27,554 nt of DNA, taken from Phoronis australis. Taxonomy: Eukaryota > Phoronida > Phoronidae. Positions 10,801-25,000 of the stretch are shown here, one piece after another. The stretch is from positions 1 to 27,554 of the forward strand of contig NMRA01000715.1 of the NCBI GenBank assembly GCA_002633005.1, written 5' to 3'. Under the pieces are notes generated by a model. The model was not told the DNA's origin and did not search any database. It was given only the letters and a program-made list of their open reading frames with translations. Numbering within the stretch: the stretch's first letter is position 1; each line of letters opens with the position of its first letter. The translations under genes and the position numbers were made by a program.

Positions 10801-13800
10801 TCATCAGCTTGGTCTTTTTCTTTTTTAAAAGCTCTTTGAATTTTTGTTACATCTGTTAAGTGTCTGTAACACTGCTTGTGATAGAAGCATGCACGCATCA
10901 AGCCTAAAAATGGGGGCCTCGGGTTTTTGAGAATGTGGACATTTATTAAGATTCAGGGGGTAATTCAGAGCTACGAATTGTGCGTTCGTCGAATTTTGGA
11001 GTTCCTACCTTTTTATTGAACTTTTGTCCCATTTTCTACTTTTTCGGAGTTTTTGTTTCTCTGAGGCAAACTTGTTTACCCACTTTACCAAATGGGGGGA
11101 GGCTCGTTCAAGCCCCTGAGCCCCCACCCCTGGATGCGCGCTTGATAAGAGCTCTGTTTTTTCAAATTGTTGGTAATCGATATCAAGCGCGACAGAAATA
11201 CGGCCTCACTTCACAAGTTGCTGAATAAAGTTTTACCCAAGTAATTATGAGATCTTCACAGTCTACAAATAATTTACAAAAATCATCCCAGTAGCTGGCA
11301 GTTATGTGTATATTTTTGCATTTTCGCAAAAGTAAGATTTGATAATCTTTTTGAAATAGTTTTGCGAAGCGTAGGACCAAATTTTTGTCTTTTACAAGTC
11401 TTGAGTCACTTTTCATGAAACAGGCGTGGTGCAAGCTTTAACTGAACTAAACGTTTTAACACGTTAAACTACATGTAAAAGGATTTGTCATAATTACCTC
11501 CCCTGAGGCCAGCGCTTCTCCCGGAACAAACATCTCTGGGTGGATATTTCGTAAAAACCACGAAAAAGACTTACAATTTAGCCTCTTGCGTAAATCGTGA
11601 CGCTCAGAAACATCACCATAGTCACCCTATAAAATAAAACCTGTAGCTCAATCAGTCAAGCGATTAGCAGTTCTAGATAAGACATATTTGATGTTTGTTC
11701 CTTTAAAACTAAAGCAAGCGTTACCACTTCTCAAAGTTTCACTGTTTAGCATCATGAAGAGAAAAGAAACAAAGGACGAGGCATTTCGCTTGTTACATCA
11801 TTTTCTACATAATCTAATTCTAACGTGAACCATCTCAATCATATGAGAGCTCTAAAATCTACACGTAAAATTGCTCATTTCATAGCCATGCTCACAACAA
11901 CACGGAGTCAATAACCCATCTGGTTACTGACTTATTAATGCTCCTGCCAGAGGAACGCCTCGTGCCAGAGTACTGGGATGGGTTCCGAGAAGGGATTTTC
12001 CATGATCTTTGAAACAGTGTTTGTTGAGTAACTAGGAGATGCGCCGCCACCAAGTGAACTGTTTAAGAATACTTTTAGTGGATTATTCTGGTACATATTT
12101 TTAATCATTTCAGACTCCTGCTCATCTAACCTTAATGTGCCATTGTGATCCATTAAAAGGAACATTAAATACACTGTAGTCCTCTCAACATTTCTGTTTG
12201 AGCTCTACTTCGCAAACCCAATACTTAGAGGAAAATTATCATTTTTAGGCCAAAGGTGTTTTTCTTTGAGAATATTGTTGCATGGGAGAGACATTTTGAA
12301 GTTATTAGCCAAAACCAGAACTATAAAACAATAAAATTCATGTTTTTGTCATTTTATTACAATTCTCCAATCGTCGCCGTTGTCTGCCAGACAATCTCTG
12401 AAATCAAAGCCGATGGCTTTACCTCTTAAATAAGATTAACTACCTTGTCATTTATCGATTGCAGTTTAGCTCGTCAGCAGACCGTTCGGCTGCAAACGCC
12501 AAGGCTCCCGACTCGAATGCGCGCAGGGGCTGATTTATAAAATACTATCATAGATGTCACTTTAAATGAGTCGATTAATTTATGATTTTTTAAATGAGTC
12601 GATTATTTTATGATTTTTTCTGACTGGAAAATATCCGCAAAGCCACATTCTTTTACCGCAAGATGAAATTTTTAAGATTCGTGTATGCAGCTGAGCCTTT
12701 ATATGTATGAATTATGGCCACATTTTTAATTTTCTGGAAATCTGGTTCGAAACTAGATGATAACTTACCTTTTGAGTAGTTTATATGTACAGCCTTCGCC
12801 ACAGGTGTATCTCCGAAAGAGCGCGTGCTTAAATACGAGACGAATTTTTCTTACAGTGCACAAGAACTTTCTCACTCACCAAATCATATCCGATTTTCTG
12901 GTAGTAATATTTCTTGTAATCGTCCAACCAGACTTCGGCCAGACGAACCAAATTCTTTTTCAGGAAACCACCGTTGCTCTTTGAATACGAGGGTTTTCTT
13001 CTGCGGAATATGTGGCCGACTTGTGAGCATGGATGGGTAACTATGACGCCGCCGCACATCCAAATCTTGAAAAAAATAAATAAAAGTCACTTAGAATTCT
13101 TGTAAGATACCAGCAAGTCCAACAGCGGTAGCAAAACAGCCCGGTGGAATACGCCATCCCTTCTGATACGTGTATACTTTCATGACAAGCAATTTAGACC
13201 CACTTTGTGGCACAGTTTATGTCTGTTAAACAATTTACATGTTGACTTGCATGATCGACATAGTATTTAAAAGTCCCACAGTAATTGCACTTTAACCTCC
13301 ACCTGCTTGTTCTCAAATTTTTCTATGTTATCTTAAAGTAAGTTATTCTTATAAAAATTAACCAGGCAAACATTTCAAAGGTTATTATGGGGGCTCCACA
13401 ATTCCTTGCTGCTGTGCTAGGTGCGCCGCCCATGTAATGCATAGTTAAAACCGACCTGGGGAGAGACCTGGCGTGCGTTCAGTAGACGCTAGGACCTACG
13501 CTAGGACCTAGCTAAAACCTATTCAAAGTCACGTGTTCGTATTTAAAATACACGGCAATATCTCACGTAATCTCACGAAGTCTTGCTTTTTAGCGAGGTT
13601 CTAGCGTTACTGAACGGGAGGCTGGTTCAAGGGCAGTGTGATCCAGTAGGACTCGAACAAACGACCGTGAGTAAAGGAAACGACACTTATCTTATCCCAC
13701 TAGGCCACACTGCCTCCTCGACACTTAGCTGAGCGCCAACGACAAATACGACCGACAACAGCCGCCCGTTCAGTAACGCTAGGACCTCTCTAAAAAGCAA

Positions 13801-16800
13801 GACTTCGCAAAATTACGTGAGATATTGCTGTGCATTTCAAATGAGAGCACGTGACTTTGACTAGGTTTTAGCTAGGTCCTATCGTACATGTAGGCCCTAG
13901 CGTCTACTGAACGCACGCCAGTACTGTCGCGCTGAGCTTATATAGGCGAACCACTTGGATAATAATGGCTGGGAAAAAGGGATTAAAGGCAGTACAGATA
14001 TGGGCTCATGGGCCTAAAGTCACGAAAAACGGTAGATTGCCAAATGAAAAATGACGTGGAAGTCGCCCACCAAGAATAGGAAAAAACACGTCGGGCCGTT
14101 GTCGCCATTATTCAAGATTACATGTACGCATATCTGTTCTATTTCTTCCGTATATACATGTATACACCATTCGCTGGGTGTTGCGGTATACAATACCTTT
14201 AGGCGACACATCGCCGCGTCACACGAACCAAGGCTGCCCTCTTACAACGACAGCGTAGATTGTCCGATCGCTTAAACAATGTTTACCGAGTTCATAAGCT
14301 ATTCAGATACATCCCCGAGGTGTGTTTTGTTATGCCCATCGTAACTCAAAAATTTCTCTTATCTGTGCAGAACGCAGATGTTCGGAAGGTGCGTGTTTGA
14401 CGATCCGACCTTGTAAGGTTTTTGCTTAACAAGTTCGATTCCCGTCTACCCTTCCCGTTGTAATTTGAGAGCATGTTTGATATGTGCTGACTTCTGAGGG
14501 TGACAAATGCACTGATTTCACGACTTCAACAGAACAATTGTGAATCAAAGGTATTGAATCAAGGAAAAATGTTATGAATTTAAAGTTCAGGAGTTACCAC
14601 AAATTTTGAAGAGAAGGCCAGGTGAATTATTGTCTGACTGCTACTCGCCTGTGGCGACTGCGTGGCAACTTGAGATTTTCCCAGGTCGCCAAACACAGTC
14701 TGAAGTTGCATTAGCGAGCTGCTTATCTCGTGTAAAACACTTTGGTGTTATCAGAATAAAAATCATACCCTGAAAGACAACTCTAAATTTTCGCCTCCCC
14801 AAATATCCATGGCTGCGTCGTATGTACCAATTGTATGGAAATAATCTCTCCGGACAGAAAACAATCCTCCAGCCATCGTTGGAGACCTGGAAATGTTGTC
14901 AAAGTATTCCATACATCTAATACAACATCGCACTGATTTGGGACTATAACAGCAAAATCTGATCAATAAATTCAAAAATCGTGAAGCATCACAAGTGAGT
15001 GTTACTTTTTTGACCTTGTTGAAGTAGCTCAATGTTGTGTCTTACTTCACAGTTCATGAGCAGTGTCACAGATTCAAAGATGGTCTTTCTTCAACAGTAA
15101 CATCATTTCTAAACTGTATTCGTCTATTTACCCATGCCTCCAGCTTATTGCATCGACTGTCGTTTCAGTCTGCCATTTCTCTGGCCAATTTAACACTATT
15201 TGATAGGAACTTGCTAAGATATGTCACCCAATCCATAAAGCGAACGACGCCGGTCTTGTTTGGCGGTAGCGACATGTTTTGGATTGCTTCGACTTTTGGC
15301 CCTGGTCTATGATTTTGTAATTACCATATTTAGCAGAAAAGTCTGAAGTGATATTTGTGTCTACCAATCTTGATCTTGATGTCCTTTAATTCCTGAAAGA
15401 CTTTTCAAGGCCCGGTCTCCAATCTTTTTACTCGAGATGGAACTCGAAATTAGGCATTTTCTACTCTACTTTTGGGCGAACTCAATATAAGTGTCTATTA
15501 TTCTATGCTCGAGTATACAATAACTTACGTAGATAATTTATTGCCCTTAGTTCACAGTTTGTAAACCCAATATTAAAGCAATAAGTTCGAGTTTGAACTC
15601 GAAATTTCGAGTTTTTGTAGGACGAATATAAGGGTCTTCAAGGGCAAACTTGAACTAGAAACTCCTATGCATAAACTACAATGTATTCGAGCACAGTGTG
15701 ATAACCAATTATCTTAAGTTCGCACAAAAGGAGCACAGGAATTGTCAAAAATAGTTTCAAGTTCGTTTCGAGTACAAAGATTAGAGACCGGGCTCAGGTG
15801 TCAGAGCCGTGTTCTAAAGGTGTTCTTCTGTTGACCAATACTACGATTGACGTGTGTGTATAGTCACTATATGTTACATTTGCGTTGTTTTCTAGTAAAC
15901 CTCTGATGCTGATGATATGCCCCTGAGCACGCGTACATGTAACTACACGTATCTCAGTCTCTATAGAGTTCCAAATGATCTAACTTGTCTTGACTCTGCA
16001 TACAAATGAATCAATACGGGAGAATGCATCGCAGGCCGCAAGGACGGAGACCTTGAATTCTTCCAACGCACTCATCGATTGTTCGCAGAGGACAGTCAAA
16101 AACCAGTGCTACTCTCTTTTGATTTCCTCGCATTTGCCAACAGAGTCGTTTTCACTATAATTGGGAATGTGCTACTTCGACATTATTTCAAAACATCCTT
16201 GGATCGCAATCACCCTATGATTTGTTTACGTCACATGACGAGTTCGCAACTACTCTCGTTTCCAAATGGCCTACAAGTAAAAACTAGATCATTAGGTAAA
16301 CTTTTGAGGTCTTTTTTCAAATCACAACAATAACTTTACGGAAAAGGCCCTGTTGATAAATGGGATGGGAAATAAGACGTTTGTCTGGAATACGTTGATA
16401 CTTCTGCATACAGGCCTACTGCCGACGTCTTTCACCAACCGACATTTTCTGTGATCGCGTTGCACCCAGTACTGTGGTTTAGTTTATAAGCCCTTTCAAC
16501 TTCCGGAGGTAACGTTTTGATTTACATCATGTTGGCAAACTTGTTTTCCAAGAGGTGACTACCAGCTCGAGCTTATCTGAAATTTTATTTACACGCAGTT
16601 TACGTGCCTAGCAAAGGGCAGTGAAAGCGTTTGGAGACCTTGTTGAGGTCACTTGGCCCTACGTAGAGTTTGGGTTTACCAGACCACACCCAATCAGGTA
16701 CAGTACAGCCACTGAATTATTACTATTAGACTCTCTCCGGTGTCTCTCCGGTCTAGCCACCCGTGACCGTAACCGGAGACAGACCGGAGAGTGAGGCGTG

Positions 16801-18993
16801 AATCAAGCGTGACAGCTGGCGTGAGCCTAAGCGTGACTGTACCCGGAGCTTAACGTGAGTTAGGCGTGAGTTTACCTGTATCGTAGATGATAAAGTAATT
16901 TATTAAAATTACATCAGTAACTGGCAGTGATGTGTGTATTCTCATAGACTTTTGCTCATGTGAGGCATATGTTTTTTGAAATCGTCACGTGCAGTAAAAG
17001 ACCAAAATTTCCGTCTCAAATCTTAAGTCACCTAGAAAACAGACCTGTGGACTTTACTTATCACTTATATATAACTATTTGTTTTTATATATACTAATAA
17101 AGAATCTTAACACGCGTTTACACGGCGGAATTATTCAATTGCCTTCACGATATGAAGGGGCATAGCACATTGATCCTAAGTTCCGGCATCATGCGGAGAA
17201 AACTGATCACGCCCATGCATTTGAGCAGTCAAACAGATGACCGCTATTATTATTTTAGTGAAGAAGTACCCCGGGGACACTGTGTACTCAGTCGAAACGC
17301 ATGTACTACGGGGAAGGGGCTACAAATAATTGAACTGCACTACGGATTCAGGACTTTTAAGTCAAAACATTTGCTTGCAGTAAGGGATGGGTATGTCAGA
17401 AGGGCGGCCTATTGAAATTTTCTGTACGCCAGTGCGGTGCAAAAATTTACGGAGTGACACAATACTTCACAAGATGCGTAGGCTATTTTTAAGGCGAATT
17501 AACTATATCCACCTGTGACAAGTTTCAAGGAGTCCACATCCATGTAAAATGACTCTGAGTACAGGGTCGCGTTTAATCGTATTTACTAACCGTGGTTACT
17601 GTACATGTTTGTCGTTGATGGGACTGGCTCTCAAGTCGTAAACTGAACATGTACAAGTAAGTGTAACACAAGACGAGCTGAAGGAAGACGTTTGTATGAA
17701 CAACACGTGGAATTACAGAGTTAGTTGGAACCCAAGTGTGACAGATGACCGCTTGCAAAGATACTCTACAATATACTATAATGTCTTTGCAACTTGACCG
17801 AAATGACAGGCAATCAAGACGTTACATGTATTTTTACTGATTAGCCCGGTGCCCTACCATGTTTACCACAGCTACCGAAGGCGTGGGGTAAGCGTGACGG
17901 AGGCGCGAAGAAAGCGTGAACGAGGCGTGAGGAAAGCGTTAACTAAACCGGAGGTAAGCGTGAGGACTACCCGGAGAGTAGGCGTGAGGTGACCGTGACT
18001 GATTTCTGTCACGCCTGTGTTCCGGTTGCGCTCCGGTCTGGCCAGGCGTGAGGTAGCCCGGACGAAATCTAAAAATTCAGTGGCTGTACTGTTGTTCTTT
18101 GGCAGATGCGATGATGCATTTGTTTCACGTTTCACCAAACGTCTGTTTCACGTGTTCTTTAAGGTTACGTATGACCCCCGTATCCTACCGTGTGCTTGAT
18201 GACGATTATTTGTCATGGCCGAAGTCAAAATCATCAAATAGCGTTTCAGATACGACGAAAACTGAAATGAGATCTAAACCCTGGCAGGTGGATGTGACAA
18301 GTGTCTGCTGTTGTATGCTGGTGCTGTTGGAATTATGTTTCCGCACTTGAAAGCAGTTTTGTATGAATTTGAATTTTCGGAACAAGCTTGGAGTCATGAT
18401 CTCGTTAGTTTCCACTCAGCAGTGTATTTTATGTATGTATTTATTGTATTATACTCTTCTCGTGTTTGTACTTGAGTAGGACAGAAAATGTGAAAATTTA
18501 TCAAGAGTTCAAGCTGAGAGACCATATCTTGGATCGTGTGAACTGTTCAACTGTTACACAGCCAGTGATTTTGGATACAGTTTGATTGTCAACACCTATG
18601 TGCTGCATGGCAGCTGTTTGTAGCGGTAGTGATCATCAACATGTGCCTACGTGCAAGCATACAAGTACACGGCAGAAAAGTAGACACACCTGTTTGATTT
18701 GTTACCAAAACCAGGCGGTCAGATAAACTTTAAAAAATTTATTCAACTGAGCAGCTGTCCTCACACCGCAACAAAGGTTGGGTGTGGGCGCATGTTTCCT
18801 GTAATTGAGTACATGACAAGTGACACAACAATGCAGGTAGTTACCGGTACATGTAGTAAATCACTCTCCTCGTCTCCCTGTGTTACTTGTGCCTGTCAAT
18901 AACACTAAGCACTATTTCTTGTTTGATGAAGGTCGTTGTACCCTAAACGTTAAAGTTGGTGGTTCCGTCCCTCCCTCCCTCCTGTCCCCCCAC

Positions 18994-19031
<38 letters not shown>

Positions 19032-22000
19032 TCATCCCTACCCCCTCTGTCTTATTTTAAAATTTCGCGCTGCGAAAATTTACACTAATGACCACTTCTT
19101 CATTAAGTTGCCTGAAAGGTTACAAATATACAGAATTTGTGGTAGTATTCATAGGTTTTCACCTTTTTATGTATTTTAGTTATTTAATTACCCACTGGCA
19201 TACTTGTCTTTATCTTCATCGAGCTTCCAGCCTCTCCGCTGGTTTTCAATTTTGAAATTAGCACATTGAGTATACTACATACAATGACATCATGTTTGGA
19301 TTCCGCTATTTTCATCGACACATATAATAACATCATGCTGCATGGGACTGCTGTAATGTATGACGCATGGCGTAATATGGACGTCTTCTTGTCATGTCTC
19401 TGCTGACTGGGTTCAGTAACAAAGTGAGTTTTCAAATAAATTACTGTTTATTTACGACACTTCTATAGTTACGAAATCGAGTGTCCTGTACAGTTTGTGT
19501 CTCGGATGACATAAAAATCTCACAAGACCCCCCCTATTAAACCGTTTTTCCATCGTGAATGCAATGCAGTTTATCCATAAGAGGACACGCAAAGTGTTCT
19601 CTAGTGTCCGATTACCAACCTCGACGCTGGATGGAAAACACCCGGATCTTCCTTGTGACAAGACTAGATATGAAACTGTTTTCATCCAATAGTCCAGATG
19701 CAGAGCAAAGATTTGTGGGACGCGACGTGGAAGTGTGACCAATCGACACAGGCAACCGTCTGCTAATTGGTAAGCTGGGAGTTGGTTTGAATAGAAGTGA
19801 TCTCCACAGATCTACGGGTGTCGGCGGTGTTGCTTGAGATGACGGCTGTCCCAGAATTCTTTATACACAAAACGTCTATTGCTATCCGTAAACGTGCAAT
19901 TATTTGGGTAGCATTCCGAAAACCCAAGGCACTAGCGACTGAAGACAGTGCAATCACGGACGTTGCTTGCGGTCTTATGCATGGCGAAATCTCGGAGACA
20001 TGCGTGGTCTCGCTTTTCTCGCCAGAAAGACAACCCTGCGTTGGGGTTAGGGTTTGAGATTAATCATTGGAAATGACGAGCTTACCTCACTGGAGCCACG
20101 AAGTGATATTTTTTTCTCTCCTCCTGAACTCTGTTTGGTGGGACAAACCATCTGAAGCCGAGATCCCAGTCGAAGCCACCCAGCTCCGTAAGCTCCGCTG
20201 TCTTGTACAAAAATTCGAACGTGTCGTCATTGATGATATCGATGACGGGAGTGACGCTTGTGTTCGGGTTATCCCTGATGACCTCGAGAATGGGTGGCAA
20301 CCATCCTTTAAAGCATTCGTATACACTATTAAAGGTCGTCTAATTAGGTGTATCGGAATTGTTGAAAAACATGGCACTGCACAACTACCAAGGGAGTGAC
20401 TGACGTAGGCCACTGTACGCCGGGTGCAAATCCTGCCACTGAACGTGTTTAGAAACTGTTCAAGTTGTCGAGCTAGTGACCAAAGATATCAGTTTATTCG
20501 ATCAAATGTCTCATGGTTTATGGACAGGCTTGAGACTACTCCTAATCCCCTTCCATTAATGTTTGAAAATAATTCAAATTATAAGCATTGGGGCGCAGTA
20601 GACTTGTGCCGGTTTGATTTTCCTGTCAAGATTTTCGTTAGTCAAGGATATTTCCACCTGAATTCGAGGCTGGTTATCAGAAGATGATAACCCTTTTTAC
20701 CTGGAGTACATTCACAGTGCGAATCAAGGAACGTCAACACATCGCCCGTAGCAGCGGCAACCCCAAGTAGACGCGCTCGTATCAACCCTTCTCTTTTCTT
20801 TGCACGAACAATCTTCACAACTCTCAGTTCTCTCATATATTTGTCAAGTGGTTCTTTAGTGTGTGCTGATGGTTAAAATGCAGAATTGACTTGAAGGAAC
20901 AATTTGCAAAATGACAGGGTAATGTAACACCGTAGTCTCTTCTTTCACCAAACATACACTGTCATCTTGTTATGCTAAATGTCTTTGTGATATCTACATT
21001 GTAGCTATGGCTACAAAGGTTTAAACCTGTTTCTTTTGGGCGCGCCTGGTGATACAACGTGTGCCTTTTTCAGACTTAGTGTAATTAAAGCGATAACATA
21101 TGAAACGGAAACCCCAAAAGCAATCGAAATAAGACTATATTTTGACTGGAAGAGTGTTGCGTTTCAAAAGATGCGCTTGAGGGGAGCACTGCTGCAATGT
21201 ACTTGCGCCTTTATATTTTTTATGCGCTAATGGAGCAAAGGCGCACTCCAGGAGTTTTCCTACCGCTTATTGGTGCTAGTGTGTATAATCAGCCGTGCAC
21301 TTTGCAGATCACTTAGGTTGGGAAAAAACAGGTAAAATGTGTGAAATATTGTTGTGCTCATGTTTTTGTTGCCATTAATGGGCCAGAAATACATAACCTT
21401 AGAACGTCAATAATGGTTCACGCAAAAGATGCCTGCTTTTGCCAAGAAGTTCTGGCTAAGTTTGCCTCAAAGTGCATGACGTCAGAATGCAGACGGCGAG
21501 AACTGCCCGAACAACTTACGTGCGTCAGAGAAGTCGTCGACGAGGATAATTTCTTTAAGAAGTCTTTTTGGCGATCTGTCTATCACAGTATGAACGGTTC
21601 GTAGCAAGACGGACCAACCTTCGTTGAAGAAGCAGATAATGACACTAGTGTTTGGCAAACTATATATGTCGTCTTTTGTGTAGTTCTTACACCTGTAGTG
21701 AAAAATTGAGAAAATCCTTTCAAAGTACTGTAAATGGAACTAATTCGAAATCTGCTGCTTGTCTATGCATAGTTCCTCTAGTAGATGTAATAGTGTTGTG
21801 TTTTATGTGAAAAATAAGATAACTAGTCCAAAGACAGAGTGCCTGAGCCAAGAACCTTTGTAACAACAACGCAGAAATACAGCGAATGGTTGGATTAAAA
21901 ACACAGCTTTAAAGCAATTAACTGAATTAAAGCAGTCACGATGAGAGCATATTAAACGATTATTATTGGCATAGTTGTCGTTAACTTTTGCTTTAATTTA

Positions 22001-25000
22001 GTCAATACCGCACTTTTTATTGTCAATTAAGTCATAGGTCGAGTATGCCCAACACTTAGTCACACAGACTTACTGCAAGATAACAGCTCAACAACAGTGT
22101 AAAAAGTATTATCGCCCTAATGATAATTAAACCAAAAGGTTCAAAAAAACCTCTGAGTCTAAATAGATTGGGTATAAAACACGTCATTCAAATTTTGAAG
22201 GGCCACTGTAACCTAGCCCGAAACAGACACATTACTGGGCTTATGGGGAGCCCAGTGTGTCCCGATCGTGGTACTGACGTACATGTAGAAATCCCTAAAC
22301 ACCAGGTAAAGTTTTGCCTAGCTTTTCATAGGCTAAGGAGCAACCTACTGGATGACACTGTTACATGCTACAACATATAGTGCATGGCAACAAATGGAAA
22401 CGTCTGTCCGTTTTCTTAAAGGAGACTGGCAGACTTGAAAACTTCCTTCACGAAGAACCATAAGGGAGCTCTCGTGCTTTAGCTCAAAGGGGTGTTTTGT
22501 GCGATGGGCCCAACCATGAGGCATGCGCAAATGACTCCAGGCCACCCCCTCTCACCGCAGTTGTAACCAACTTCGCAAGGTCTTCCACTGGTCACCACCA
22601 CTCATCCCTCTCGTCATCAACAGTTTTGTACCATCCAGGATTGTTACCAAGATTTGCGAAACACGTTCGTTTGTGCGCGCCCCCTCCCGTAGGGATCGTT
22701 ATCTACTCACACTGAGCACGTAAATTGCGAAAGTTCACGTCCCGAGTTTAGACGGTTTGGCCAAGCATTTTGACAATGTTTTAGATTTCACCCTGAATGA
22801 CATGTTTGGGGATGAATATCTATTTGACAAGAACGCTTATGACAAGGTTGGCCCACCCATCTAAACGCGGCCCGTTCAAAGTCAAGCCAGGTGGCCCTCC
22901 ATTTACCTTTCATATAATAGAAACCAACTGTTGCCATTGAGACTAAGTTGTGAGTTAAACGTCACAAAAGTCAGTGAAATGTGCCTTTGACATTTTGAAA
23001 TAAAGCCAAATTTCAGAAACGACGAACCATCAATTCTGAGACTTCCGTTTATGACTGACAGTTTTGTTTCTTAAAATCGCGTTCTCTGACATTCCTGAAC
23101 TTGTGTGTGTTTTGTTTCTGAATACATGCACAAAACGTACCGAGAGTGGCGTAGATGAAGTAATATCCCACGAGGCATTATTCCATGTACCGATTGAGAC
23201 CAAATGTATTTATCCCATACGCAACGCATTCCTTAGTTTATTTCATTGTTTCATTTTTTCGGCAGATAATTTAAATACTTTACACAGTCTGTTCACGTGT
23301 CGGATCGCATCCTGTATGTAAGCACTTGCGCGTTACAACACAAGTTTTCTCTAGCAAAAGAAAGAGTTTTAAATGTAAGATTTACTACTTCAAAGAGACA
23401 GCAAAGATGAAAACAACGATAATTGTGGAGTGAACTTGCAACATTTCTTGGGAATAGTTAAATAACAACATTATTTGATATAATTGTAGTTACCGAGGAA
23501 TCGGCGCCTGAATTGCAGACGATATAATATTTTGTAATTGAAAAATGAGACAGAAGTGTCATATAACTAACGGTTTTGTTCCAGATGACGTTTGGGACCT
23601 GAGTGCATGTTGCGATGCAATTGTATTACTTTAAACTATTTTGGGAAAGTTTGATGATCGAACCGCCTAACGTAGTCAAGTCGATGTTGATCTACCTTTT
23701 GAACTTTCCATGTCAGATGGCACTGTTGAACATGGACGGTGCAGCACTAAAATAAATGAGGGGGGAGGCTATAGCCCCCCAGCCCCTTATATGGTGCGCC
23801 GCCCATGATTGAAGTAGTGCGAGAAGGAAATACAGAAAACAATATCACATGGCCGTATTGCACTAGACTGATTCAACGCTTATGGGATAAATATAAAATC
23901 AAATTGCCAAGAATTTCTTTTGAGCACGTGCATGTATGAATTACGATCGTTTTGTAATTCCTTGGAAATCGGGAATAGAATAGGACTACACAGAACACTT
24001 ACTTTTTGAGTTCTAGTTTACAATCGATGAATTGCGACGACGATCACGTTTGTTTTTCTAAAACACGCTGAGCCTCATTAGTTTCTTATTATTAAGCCAA
24101 ATTTCATCGTTCTTACTTTTGTTAACTTGCTGGGAATTCGTGTTTTTTTTCAAATTGAATTGCTTATTCTTTCACACTTAATATTGATTTAAGTGCACAC
24201 TATTGTTATGCCACAACGATAGACATCACGAATAGACTTGTGAGAGTCTTATTTCTGACAACTTGTACCCTGACGATGAGCACAGGCCTACATACGCTTT
24301 GTCCCTCACGTCTGGTAGTTTTCTGTGGAGCGAGATGCGATCACTGACGTATGTGTTGAAACCACTGCTATTCCAACCACTTTCATATTTTCTACGTTCC
24401 TCATCAGACAAACCATTGGCGTTAATAACGACTGGTCGCCCGTATTCACCTGGATGAGTAAAAGAAATCAACAAGTGAGACTGCGAAGCTTTCGAAAAAC
24501 TGTATGTGACCAATTACACTTATAGCTGACGTATTTTCTCGTGTGATGTGGTCTAATACGTTATTTGGACCGATGAGAACACGAGGCCTATGAAACCACT
24601 TCTGTGACCACTTTGGGGATGAGGGTAAGGGCAGTTTTACTTTGATGATCACAATCCATTGTAGTTTACAAAAGCAAAAATCCCCATGTTTAACCTTGTA
24701 CTTGGTTTCCGAAAAATCATTAAAAGTACACAAATTTTTGAACAAGATTCACTCTTTTTATAACTGATCTGTCGTGTCTTGTTTATAGGAACGTTTTGAC
24801 AAGTTCAATTACGACAACCAACATAGATCACTCGGTAAACTGTGGGCATTTTTTAATTTAACAAAACCACGATAAACCATCCTTAAATTTTAGAATGTTT
24901 GGATTCGTCGCAATGTTGATTTGTAGAAAATTGATCTTACTATTTTATTAAATTATACAGGATCTGACAAACCAAAATGGAATATCCTCAAAGTTTAGAA

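Noticed and set aside
14393-14455. Possible tRNA gene with a B-box-like GTTCGATTCCC
   Set aside because: The ends pair only roughly, the T stem has mismatches and no A box or anticodon arm is seen.
16079-16333. Open frame on the plus strand in intron 5
   Set aside because: No family resemblance, start context or neighbours that support a gene.
19452-20057. Overlapping open frames on both strands in intron 5
   Set aside because: Composition is somewhat coding-like but I find no motif or splice signals. Could be an old insertion, not supportable as a gene.
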